This document shows positions 44,446 through 53,775 of a stretch of 64,000 nt of DNA, piece after piece. The position numbers and the translations under genes are program-made. The DNA is from Pyrenochaeta sp. MPI-SDFR-AT-0127. Lineage: Eukaryota > Ascomycota > Dothideomycetes > Pleosporales > Cucurbitariaceae. How positions within the stretch are numbered: the first letter of the stretch is position 1; every line of letters begins with the position of its first letter. The notes beneath the pieces are model-generated. The model was not told the origin of the DNA. It saw nothing but the letters and a program-made list of their open reading frames with translations, and did no database searches. Location: contig JAGTJM010000002.1 of the NCBI GenBank assembly GCA_020747015.1, positions 1,178,001 through 1,242,000 of the forward strand, in the 5' to 3' direction.

Positions 44446-47245
44446 ATGGTATACAGCCCAGCGCAAGAGATGGCGACAATCGGCCCCAATGGCGACTTCC
44501 CCACCAGGGGACCTGTGGTCATGGGTGTGACGGCCGCGACATTGGCCATCTGCACACTCTTCGTTGCCCTTCGTCTGATTTCGAGATTCGCCGTTGTAAG
44601 AAAGCCGGGATGGGACGACTACACCATGCTGATGGCTTGGCTGTTGGCATTTGGAGCTTCCTTCGCCATCTGTTATGGCACAACCAAGGGCCTGGGCAGG
44701 CGACAGGAAGACATACCACCAGAGTGGCTGCGGTCAATGAAGCAGTCTGCCTACGTCTTCTCCGTTCTCTACGTACGTCGGGTCTACGCACGCCTGTCCT
44801 ATGAGTGCTAACATGTTCAAGAACCCAGCCTTGATGATCACAAAGACATCGATTCTTCTCTTCTACTTGACCCTGTCCGAGACTCAGAAAGTCTTTCGCT
44901 GGGCTACGATTGCGACCTTGATTGTCGTGAACGTAGGAGGACTCGCCCTGACCATTCTCAACGCCCTTCAATGTCGCCCTGTCACCGCCGCTTGGGCTTC
45001 GCCTGTCCCTCCTTCCGCCACTTGCACCAACATTGTTACCATCTATCTGTCGTCAGCCCCACTTAACATCATTACAGATCTGGCTATCCTCTTCCTGCCT
45101 ATGCCAATCCTCACCAGCATGCGATTGCCCAAGAAGCAAAAGATCATCCTCGTCATTACCTTTGGCTTTGGTATCTTCGTAGCTGTCGTTGATGTCATTC
45201 GAATCGCATACCTGCAGGACGCTCAGCGCGATACTCTTGAAGCTGCGCAAGCTCAAAAGTCCGAGACTGGAAATGAGCAGAGGAACACCGGTGACTTTGC
45301 CTGGTTTGCATCACTGTCATTCATGTGGAGCGCTGTGGAAATCAACTTGGGCATCATGTGTGGCTGTGTTCCTGCACTGAAGCCGCTGGTCAGGAGGTTC
45401 CTACCAAGCTGGGTCATCGACCACACGACATTGCGCGATCCCTCGGCCACCCATACGAGCGATGAACCAGTTCTTCACCCCGACATTCTTGACTCCCGAA
45501 GGCAATCAGATCCCTTAACACCACCTGTATCCCCACTCGGGAAGCCTCCTCAAGTAAGAGGGGGAGGCGGCGATGACCCCATGGGCATGATGGACTTCCT
45601 TACTACCCCCGAAATGAACGAACTGCCGCAGCTGCGTCCTACCAACACCGCCGTTACGTACGCCACAACCACACGCACCCGGCGCCAGTCTATAACATTC
45701 TTCGATTTTGTGGACACTGGGCAGAAGAAGAACATTACCTTGCGAAGCAATCGAGAATCTGTGTATCCTGTGCTCATGGTCACTATTCTCTTCTTCATTT
45801 GGGGTTTCGCCTACGGTTTCTTGGACGTACTCAATTCACGCTTTCAGGAAGTCGCTCGCATGAACGACTGGCAAACCATTGGACAGCATAGCGCATACTA
45901 TGTTGGCTACATCATCGGACCCTTAACTTTTGGACGCATTGTTTTCAAAGCCTGGGGGTTTAAAGCCTGCTATATGGTCGGGCTTTCTGTCTATGCCTGT
46001 GGAACCCTCGTCTTCTGGCCCTCTGCTGTTCTAAATTCTTTCCCCGCCTTTCTGGTTTCGAATTTCATCACAGGAGCAGGCCTGTCGACACTGGAGCTCA
46101 GTGCCAACCCCTTTATAGCTCTTTGCGGACCGCCCGAATACGCAGAGGTACGATTAAACCTTTCGCAAGCTGTGCAGGCGGTCGGCACCATTGTGTCACC
46201 ACTACTGGCCAAAAAGGTGCTGTTTCCCGCAAATGCTGGAAGTTTGATTGATGTGCAGTGGACATATCTCGGCATCTCATTCTTTAACATCGCCCTCGCT
46301 ATCATTTACTTCTATGTGCCACTCCCTGAGGCCACTGACGAGGAACTCGAACAAGCCAGCCAGCGTACTTTGCCCATTGCTCGTGAGGCTACAATTAACA
46401 TTGGCCGAAGGCCTGTTAAGGTCCTTTGGATAGGTCTTGGGATAGCCGTTTTCTCTCAGTTTTGCTATGTCGGCGGTCAAGAATCTACATCTACCTCGTA
46501 TTCGGAATTCATGCAACGCGTTGCACCAAGCATGGACATGGTTGCACATCAAGCATATGGCCACACTGCCTTCGCTATCTCCCGATTTCTCGCCGCTCTA
46601 CTCGACATTTGGATCAAACCACGCTTTAGCCTGTTGTTTTTCTACCTTGGCGTTGTTGCTTTCTCGGCGGCAGCAATGAGAGTGACTGGTGAGGCAGGTG
46701 CTGCCATCATTGTCATGATCATGTTCTTCGAAGGTCCGCTCTTTCCACAAATCTTCGCTCAGGGCATACGGGGTATGGGCAAGCACACCAAGGATGCCTC
46801 AGTCCTCCTTACTGCAGCTATCGGTGGGGGAGCCGTTTTTCCGCCCATCATGTTCGCCGCACTGAAGATCCACAACGCACAATATGCTTTCTGCGTTATT
46901 GTTACAGCTTACGCTGCTGGTACTCTCTACCCGATTTGGCTCAACACGCTGCCTGCGTCACGAGCCTTATCTGACCCTGTGCGTGACGAACAGACAAGGC
47001 GAGAGTCAGAAGCCGAGGAAAAGAGAAAGGATCCATCAGGCGAGAAAAGAAAGCCAAAGAGATGGAGCAAAGGAAGGAAACGCTTAAGCTGGCAGAAAGA
47101 CAACGACAACGACCAGTTACCTTCTGTCGAGCATCGAGAACGGCGTAGTTGGCCTGAAGGCCTGGCACCAAGGAGTGGGAGCATGGCCATTGAGCCCGTG
47201 CGGACACGTACACCAAGCTCGTTGAGTAGCGCGAGTAGCAGGTAA
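44446..47245 (+). CDS. Fusion of a PTH11-like seven-helix receptor domain with a FucP-type MFS permease
   Basis: Two exons (44446-44772 and 44822-47245, 49 bp intron with GCTAAC branch) encode 916 residues. Residues about 25-303 are the fungal rhodopsin-like/PTH11-related domain: seven hydrophobic helices, the KPGWDDYTMLMAWLL motif, NPALMITKTSILLFYLTL, LQCRPVTAAW, and FAWFASLSFMWSAVEINLGI with Cys and Glu in helix 7. A Pro/Ser/Gly-rich linker spans about 304-422. Residues about 423-822 are a twelve-helix major-facilitator domain of the fucose/glucose permease group: FFIWGFAYGFLDVLN, GAGLSTLELSANPFIALCGP, RLNLSQAVQAVGTIVSPLLA, FFEGPLFPQIFAQGIRGMG. The tail (about 823-916) is basic. The junction lies inside one uninterrupted exon. 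Sensing coupled to sugar uptake is a guess. A later in-frame ATG at 44470 is an alternative start. Confidence 0.85.
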
Positions 47246-48356
47246 TGACCTGAAGCGATACATCGGGCGTTTGTGGAGGGTATACTATGATTTTATGACT
47301 ACGATAGCATTGCGTTCTGGCGTTTCGGGAGATACCATGGGTCTTTTGAGGTTTTTTGGCGACCCTATCAGAGGTGTTGCCATGTATTGAAACGTACACA
47401 TTAGCTGTATATACCTTGGTTCGACCGATTTGCTATCATCGGGTTATGTTGATCATGTGAGAGAATTGAACAATATTGCTAGTTTACACCCACCTTTTAT
47501 CAGTTACACATAGTGTATGACTATGGATAGGTACCTCATGCGGACTTCACCTTTTGACGTCTTTCTAAAGAGAGCCGTAAGCTACAAACAGTACGTGCGC
47601 AGATGTTGTAGGGACTGATGATGTTCATACGAATATGACTGTGTAAATAAACCACGGCCTACGCCTGAGAGTCTTCCCTGGTCAATTCCTTAACGATCGT
47701 GGAGGCATTGATGACATTGTGTACTCAAAAGACTGGAAGGAAACGAGTATATGAAACGTGATCAAAGGGGTACACTTCCAGCTTGCTTGAACCGATGTGA
47801 AGGCAGCCAAGACACGTGACCTGATGTCTCAAATTATCATCGGTGCATGCCACATCTTGGCTTTAAGCAGCTTGGGAGACTAGAAGCTGGGGTATTGACC
47901 GACCTGCTCCGCCCCATGCAGTCTCCTCTGGTTGAACGGGATGAATGGAGTGAAGAGCGGAGTCCTTTTATCTAGAGCGGCTTCCTAGAATTCGCTGATG
48001 GCGCATTCACACCATTGCCTATGCTTTTCAAGGAACCTAGACTACACATGCATTTACAACACTGTGACATTGTGTTGGAGACAACATCGCACTTAATTTC
48101 CCCTTCGTCCTAAGAGCCTCGGTGCATGAAATGCAGGGTCCAGAGCACGTCCAAGCTCACCCGCAAACGTCACCACGTGTGGTATTCCCGCTCACCCGCA
48201 GCGCCGCAGCATACACGCTATTTGATAAAAAGCCACCTTTCACCAGAATATTTTTTCAAAGCTGCCTGCTACAGCTACTGCCCCTTCTTCGCCTTTTCCC
48301 CCCCCTTTCTCCCTTTGACGACAAAGCGCGAAAGACTATAGAGTCAAAACGTAATC
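47246..48356. other. Intergenic, no gene seen
   Basis: About 1.1 kb between same-strand genes. The last 60 bp is C/T-rich (ccccccctttctccctttgacg) just before the next ATG. Nothing else was recognised. Confidence 0.55.
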
Positions 48357-49115
48357 ATGGCGGCACAGCGCATACGCAAGACATTTAAATATCCCACTGA
48401 ATCCGACGATGAGGATGCCGTTGAGGCTGGCATGGATGAGCAAGGTACATCTTCTACACTCTGCGCCAACGTTGAAGAGCTTCGTCTAACCCGTCCATCA
48501 GATCAAGCAAATCTCATCTCGACCCTCTCTGCGCACGACACTTCCGCAACGTACAGATACACGCTGCTCCTCCTCGTTCTACCTCTCACGCCCATACTGC
48601 TCTACATACCACGCCTGTTCAGCCTACAAACTGCCTTGCCAAGTGTACTCGCCATCGCGAGTCTGCTAGCAAGCGCATACACGCTGTACTTCTTGCCCCT
48701 CCCGCCGCAGGAAGTCAAGGTGACGGACTCCAAGAACACGGGAGGGACGATCAAGGGCAAGCCGGCGAATACGTTCACACGTGGCACTAAGGTCGCCCCC
48801 TGGGAGCAACAGGCTGCGAAACCGGGACGACGCCCGGTCCCATATATATCCACCGAGCTTGCAGATTTGCTGGCTGAGAATATCGTGGTGGCGAATAGAG
48901 CAGTGGGCGGTGTCCTAGCACTCTACGAGTTATGGCAAGGAGGAGAATGGAGTGAGGGATTCATGGTTGGGGGAGGGTATTTGCCGCTGCTGATATGTAT
49001 GATTGTGCTGTGGGCGAGGACCGAGTTGAGGATAATCGATATGGATACGTTGAAGAAGCTGAAGGTAGAAGAGAGCAGTAAAGGTGACAGCAAGGCGAAG
49101 GCGAAGGGGAGATGA
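48357..49115 (+). CDS. Three-helix membrane protein of unknown function
   Basis: Exons 48357-48444 and 48502-49115 give 233 residues. The 57 bp intron (GTACAT...CTAAC...CATCAG) is a multiple of three without stops, so the unspliced frame also stays open; splicing gives the smoother EQDQANLISTLSAHDTS. The start is acidic and disordered (YPTESDDEDAVE). Membrane segments are at about residues 50-69 and 74-94 as a close pair, and 182-205 (YLPLLICMIVLWARTEL), with a Lys-rich C-terminal tail (KAKAKGR). The segment PYISTELADLLAENIVVANR may be a conserved loop. I do not recognise the family; a small ER membrane protein is likely. It ends 235 bp from the 3' end of the shugoshin gene. Confidence 0.78.
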   Translation: MAAQRIRKTFKYPTESDDEDAVEAGMDEQGTSSTLCANVEELRLTRPSDQANLISTLSAHDTSATYRYTLLLLVLPLTPILLYIPRLFSLQTALPSVLAIASLLASAYTLYFLPLPPQEVKVTDSKNTGGTIKGKPANTFTRGTKVAPWEQQAAKPGRRPVPYISTELADLLAENIVVANRAVGGVLALYELWQGGEWSEGFMVGGGYLPLLICMIVLWARTELRIIDMDTLKKLKVEESSKGDSKAKAKGR

Positions 49116-49350
49116 AGTTGGGATTAGAAATTGCTTAAATGCTGATATATCCAATGCTTCCCAATGTCCTTGAAAAACTGTGTTTTTGTGAAACGAGTGA
49201 TATAACGCCGTAAGAACAAATGCCCCGATTCTCGGTGTGGGGTCAGGTATCATCGCGAACGCCATCGCTATGAGAAGAAGAGCGACCATAACACCAGTAA
49301 CCACGTCTCAGCCATGTCTACATTGCACATTTAATATCCAAGAGAGTACA

Positions 49351-51690
49351 TTATAGCATCATACTCTTCCGCCTGCTCGCTGCCCTTTCAGCCCTCAAAG
49401 TGCTCGTTGCCAGTGCCCTCGCCTCGTTATTCTTCTCTGCTACCACGTCATCAATGGTAGTAACATTGACCGGGAGTGCCCCCGTGGGCTTCTTCTCCTT
49501 TACGACCGGCCTCGAAACAGCTGTGCTTTTGGAGAAAGTAGACACATTAGCATTCTTCGTCAGATTTATGGTACCACTGCTCTTTGCGTTGCCACTCCCA
49601 GTCCGCTTGTGCAGTGATGATAGAGCTCCTTCAGGCCTCTCAGCCTTCCGATCTTCGTACGCAACCGAGGAAACGGGAGCGGTCATGGCAGAGTGGCGAC
49701 GAGCATTTCGTGCTGCTTTGGCGAGTTCGTTGATGCGTGGACGGGGGTTGGTAGCGATCTCTGCGGGTGGCGAGTCTGTGAAGTCAAAGACGGCCAGTTT
49801 GTCTGTTTCCTGCGTTTCTTGTTTTACGATCGGCTCTTTCCTGAGTGCGATAGAATCGTAGCTTCTGGAAGGTACAAGAGATTCAGATGCAGGCTTCTGA
49901 TCATGTACGGATTGTATTGCAGCAGCTGCCATCTTTCGTTTGGCAGTGCTCGTTTCATTGATGAGCGCTGATATAGCCTTGGAAGCTGTCGATCGTTCTT
50001 CTGGTCGGTCCGAGGGAGGTGGAATCTTCATGTCCTGGCTAGTTTCTCTTCGGTCTAATTTTTGTCTCAGTGGACTGCCGGCTTCGATTTCCTCTTCGCC
50101 GCGTGGTCCGGAAACTGCCGACACGGGCTTCCAGTTGATATTCCCGTTTGATTCAAGTTTAACGACTGTTGATGGTGCAGTCTGTGGTTCCACGCTTGTC
50201 CTTCTTTCGATAACTGCGTCCACTAACTTGGCATCTGGACGTCGCATCTTTGTGTGTAGGCTTGGCTCTTTGTAGCTTACTTGTGGGCGCGCTCGCCGCC
50301 CAGGTCGCGCACCTTGTCCAGTCTGATCGGCTGCAGAGAGATCTCCTGGAGGTGGGGTGTCCTTACTTTCTGGTCTTTGCGTCGATGGCTCGGTTGATGG
50401 TGGAGAAAACACATCTTCCACGGCGGGTGTTTTGGGTGGCAGAGAATCAAGAATGATCTCTGCTGTAGGGATGGGCTCAGGCATCTGCAGTGGCGGAAGT
50501 TCATCTTGGCTGATATTTCGAGTGATATTCAATCGGGGCCTTCCACGAGATTTCAGTGTTGGTACTGCATTTTTCCCAGGTTTCTCTTGTAGGGACGAGC
50601 GCTGTTTCTTCGGAGAAACAACCGGGTCAGTGTTGACGGGTTCTAAACAGTCAGCTTTGCTTACAATCTGATATCTGGTAGACTTACTAGCTCCAAGGAC
50701 AGGTCGCTCCAGAGCAGCAGGCCTTGTCTCCTCGTTTGATGCCTCCGTATCTGATGCAACTGTCGTGTTTCGCCGGCTGAACCTGAAAGGCTCTACTGCG
50801 GACTGAGGCTTGTCTTCGTCCTCTTGGACGCTGAATTTTCGCTTGGCCCCGGTTCGTGTAGACTTAGTGGCTGTCTCTTCGGTCTCTTCGGGCTCTTCAG
50901 GCGACTCGAAGAGAGATACACGACGAGCACTTAGTTTGGGACCGCTCTCTCTTCGCTTCTTCCGTGTCTCGAGGTTGATTGATAGCACAGGCTCCCCTTC
51001 TTCAGGAGCGTCTTCTGGCTGCTCGTCCGAAGCTGGGCTGGGATTGAAAGCAATTGGTTCTTCATTCTCAAATCGCGATATGGGTGGAGGTCCAATATCT
51101 GGCGATTGGCTGTCTGGATCGTCCAACACTTGCTGAAGCTCGTCCGCACTGCTATCTGTTAGTTCCTGTTTTGATCTCGCATATGGCATTCTCCCGGTTT
51201 CAATAGTGCTGACATACCCCATAGTCCTTCGCGGATAAAATTTGTCCTCTGAAATCGTAGGTAGCATGCCGTTCTCTACCTCCTGGAGGCCCAGCCCACT
51301 TCTCCATTGCCTCTGTTCCCCGCTCCTTCTTCTTGCTACTGCCTGGCTCTTCCTGCGTCCCCGCTCATTTCCCTTCTTTAATTGCGCAAGCCCCGCCACT
51401 AGGCCACCGAGTTCTTGTATTTTGGCCTCAAGTTGTGATTTGACTGAGTCGATGTGGTCGAACGCAGGGCGCGAGTCCACGGTGTTTTGCAGCTGCAGTA
51501 CACTCTCCCGCAAAGAGAGGTTCTCAGCGAGGAGGCGCGAGCAGTCATTCTCGAGGCTGCGAATTCGGATAGATTGCTGTGAGTTCGTCTTTGCTAGCTC
51601 GCGGTTCTGCCTCAAAAACCTCCGTTTGACAGCATCGATCGGCTCTGTGGACTGCGGCGGCGCAATCGGCGGCTCGTTTAGGCGCGCCAT
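49351..51690 (-). CDS. SGO1: Shugoshin, centromeric cohesion protector
   Basis: This protein recruits PP2A to centromeres and protects cohesin. The ATG at 51690 begins MARLNEPP. The N-terminal coiled coil (about residues 18-70) carries the family motif VKRRFLRQNRELAKTNSQQS, SLENDCSRLLAENLSLRE. The basic Shugoshin C motif (about 444-475) is RPGRRARPQVSYKEPSLHTK followed by MRRP. Between and after are long disordered, acidic and Ser/Pro-rich regions. I place a 45 bp intron at 50687-50643 (GTAAGT donor, CTGAC branch, TTAG acceptor); it is a multiple of three, so the frame stays open either way. Spliced, the product is 764 residues; unspliced, 779. Divergent from DAD2. Confidence 0.9.
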   Translation of the reverse strand: MARLNEPPIAPPQSTEPIDAVKRRFLRQNRELAKTNSQQSIRIRSLENDCSRLLAENLSLRESVLQLQNTVDSRPAFDHIDSVKSQLEAKIQELGGLVAGLAQLKKGNERGRRKSQAVARRRSGEQRQWRSGLGLQEVENGMLPTISEDKFYPRRTMGYVSTIETGRMPYARSKQELTDSSADELQQVLDDPDSQSPDIGPPPISRFENEEPIAFNPSPASDEQPEDAPEEGEPVLSINLETRKKRRESGPKLSARRVSLFESPEEPEETEETATKSTRTGAKRKFSVQEDEDKPQSAVEPFRFSRRNTTVASDTEASNEETRPAALERPVLGASKSTRYQIVSKADCLEPVNTDPVVSPKKQRSSLQEKPGKNAVPTLKSRGRPRLNITRNISQDELPPLQMPEPIPTAEIILDSLPPKTPAVEDVFSPPSTEPSTQRPESKDTPPPGDLSAADQTGQGARPGRRARPQVSYKEPSLHTKMRRPDAKLVDAVIERRTSVEPQTAPSTVVKLESNGNINWKPVSAVSGPRGEEEIEAGSPLRQKLDRRETSQDMKIPPPSDRPEERSTASKAISALINETSTAKRKMAAAAIQSVHDQKPASESLVPSRSYDSIALRKEPIVKQETQETDKLAVFDFTDSPPAEIATNPRPRINELAKAARNARRHSAMTAPVSSVAYEDRKAERPEGALSSLHKRTGSGNAKSSGTINLTKNANVSTFSKSTAVSRPVVKEKKPTGALPVNVTTIDDVVAEKNNEARALATSTLRAERAASRRKSMML

Positions 51691-51993
51691 ATGCGCAGAG
51701 ATAGGTATGTCGAGGGTTAAGTATAGTGATTCAGAGGAGTTACTGTTGTGCGGCGTCGCGGTCAAAGGCCTAAGTGGTTCGTTGTTTCCGTCTCGTTATC
51801 GTCATATCGAAGAAGTTCGGGGCATTTGTTTACCTTAGCAACCGGCACTGGCGCCGCGCTAGAGCCGTTTAGCGCACAACGCGGAACGCTGCCACGTGAG
51901 TGGGGCATTGAACGCGTGAACGAGAATCAAACACCACTTCGTGACTTGCAATACCAAAATACTTTCAGAAAAGAGCTAGATTGGGTAGAGAAC
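51691..51993. promoter_or_regulatory. Shared SGO1-DAD2 promoter with an MluI cell-cycle box
   Basis: A 303 bp divergent promoter. The sequence ACGCGT at 51912-51917 matches the MCB element bound by MBF, the G1/S transcription factor, and lies 77 bp before the DAD2 ATG. A CACGTG palindrome sits at about 51892-51897. Cell-cycle control of both genes is an inference. Confidence 0.55.
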
Positions 51994-52572
51994 ATGTCAA
52001 ACTACGCGCGACCGCTCCCGTCCCATCTGCGCAACCAGTCGCTGGGCGGCTCACAGCAACAGTCGCCAGTGCTCCTCGCACGCATCGCAGAGAAGAAGGC
52101 CGAACTCGCAAATCTCAAGGACTTGCAGGCGCTCAGCGGTGGGCTGGCAGATCAGATGCAGATGCTTGCTGATAAACTTCAGACTTTGTCTGATGGTACA
52201 GAAGGTACGTTCAATTTGTGACATTCCACGTGCATATGCCCTCTAAGTTTTTCTCATGCTCCCCTGGCGGGATACATTACGAATAAACAATGGTGTTGAC
52301 GTGTCTCCCTCTCAGCGGTCGCGGCAGTCCTGTCAAATTGGCACAATGTCCTCCGTGCCATAAACATGGCCTCCAGTAAGTCCCTTTCCCGATTCTCATT
52401 CCTGGATTTCTTCTTACTGGACGCAGCGAAACTGCCCAAGCCAAAAGAGGAAGAGGATGCAGAGAAGAAAGACGAGCCCGAGCCCCCTCTCCCTCAGACA
52501 CTGGTTCGCATCCCCACGCAGCATGCACCTGCTCTATTAGAGCAAGCGAATGGCGGTGTTACTGCGGATTGA
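51994..52572 (+). CDS. DAD2: DASH complex subunit Dad2
   Basis: This is a subunit of the DASH/Dam1 ring that couples kinetochores to microtubules. Exons 51994-52204, 52316-52375 and 52427-52572 give 138 residues, near the length of yeast Dad2. Key segments are LARIAEKKAELANLKDLQAL, a coiled coil, then LADQMQMLADKLQTLSDGTE and, after the first splice, AVAAVLSNWHNVLRAINMAS, which is the family signature. The third exon begins TKLPKPKEEEDAE, followed by a Pro-rich tail that is often present in filamentous fungi. The ATG at 51994 immediately precedes SNYARPLPS. The intervening introns are 111 and 51 bp. The product's neighbour across the promoter is shugoshin. Confidence 0.94.
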
Positions 52573-53204
52573 GCGCTGTTGTAGGATGTACCAGCACATG
52601 CGCGGATTGCGCAGAGGAGTAACCGCCGTCTGGAGGACTTGGATGATGAATATTCACAGATGGCGAAGCGATTGGGCGCCTGCATCGCCCACGATCCGAT
52701 TCGCGGAAGATGGTCAACATGGCTGGACGGACTCGAGGGATTTATGCAGTTGAGCCCAACAGTCACGACAATTGGACCAACAACTGAAAATTCTGCTAGC
52801 GACCTCCGAACGAGCAACGAGAGAAGAGGTAAATCACATGTCAAATATGGGAATAGTAGGGAGGGTAACCGAAGGCGAGCATGTCCTAAAATGCTTCTAC
52901 ATTTGCACGTGCAATCATTCGTTGCTACATGTTTCAGTAACAAGCAATGCCCAACTATGCATTGTCGTGATACTTCTAAGTCTACCATAAAAAGACAAAT
53001 TTTGTAGACTGTCCAAGTCTATCCGTGTCGCTATGCAAGTAATGCGTTGTAAGCCGCGTTAATGATCTTATAAGGGAAAACTACTGAACTCCTCAAACTC
53101 CGCGCTGAGATGGCGGCCATAATCAATGAAATCGTGCTCGGTTCATACATGCCAGACTGGTGTGGCGCCGTGAAAGTCGTCAAGTCAGATTGAGTATCAG
53201 GCGC
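52573..53204. other. Convergent 3' flanks of DAD2 and YPI1
   Basis: About 630 bp with no gene. Frames crossing it (for example 52639-53007) are chance overlaps with the DAD2 3' UTR. Confidence 0.55.
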
Positions 53205-53775
53205 CTATTTTTTAGTCTTTGGCATCTTTTCGTAGGCGTTTGGGCTTGGCTTGCGTCGCGGTCGATTGCGCTTCTGGGGCTTGCTAGAACCCTCACCATG
53301 ATCATGGTTATGCTCGCCATCGTCGTGATCGCGTTGGTGCGGACGTCGTCCTCTGTGGCCCCCTAGTCGTCCACTAGGCCTCGCCGTGCTGTTATCAGGC
53401 TCTGAGTCTGAATCTGAATCAGATGAAGAGCTGTCAGAAGAATCATCCTCTGAAGATTCATCGGCAGCGCGGGGCTTGTGATAGATGCAGCAAACTGCAT
53501 AAAATGTTAGTGCTAGTCCAGAAGCACATTGGGGTATCGGATCACTAAATACCTTTTGAGGACTTCTTGCCCATACCCTCATTATCAATCACATCCTCCG
53601 CCCATTGGATGTGCCTCTGCTCTGACGGCTCTGCCCGCAGTCGAAGCACACCAGAGGGCGCAGAGAGACGCAGCACAGGCTGTGGTCGAGCCTCCACAGT
53701 CCTACTGCCGCTGTTTGGCGTGCCCGCTCGAGGAGTCGCAGTCTGAGGAGTGGCCATAGTGTTTGAAGCTGACAT
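53205..53775 (-). CDS. YPI1: Type 1 phosphatase regulator Ypi1 (inhibitor-3 family)
   Basis: This is a small regulator of protein phosphatase 1 (Glc7), acting in the nucleus. Exons 53775-53553 and 53494-53205 (58 bp intron) give 170 residues; yeast Ypi1 is 155. The conserved core spans the splice: RHIQWAEDVIDNEGMGKKSS then KVCCIYHKPR. HIQW is an RVxF-like PP1 docking motif, and the CCIY-KPR block is invariant in the family. The C-terminus has an acidic serine run (DDSSDSSSSDSDSDSEPD) and a His/Asp/Arg-rich tail ending in PKTKK. The N-terminus is Thr/Ala/Pro-rich. Identity is secure. Confidence 0.94.

Noticed and set aside
44160..44804. 214-codon frame over the start of the fusion gene
   Set aside because: It is the other-phase shadow of exon 1, whose rhodopsin-like motifs are clear.
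44446..47245. Splitting the fusion into two separate genes
   Set aside because: No stop codon, polyadenylation-like gap or need for an intron occurs between the two domains; the single frame is the simplest reading, though transcripts could change this.
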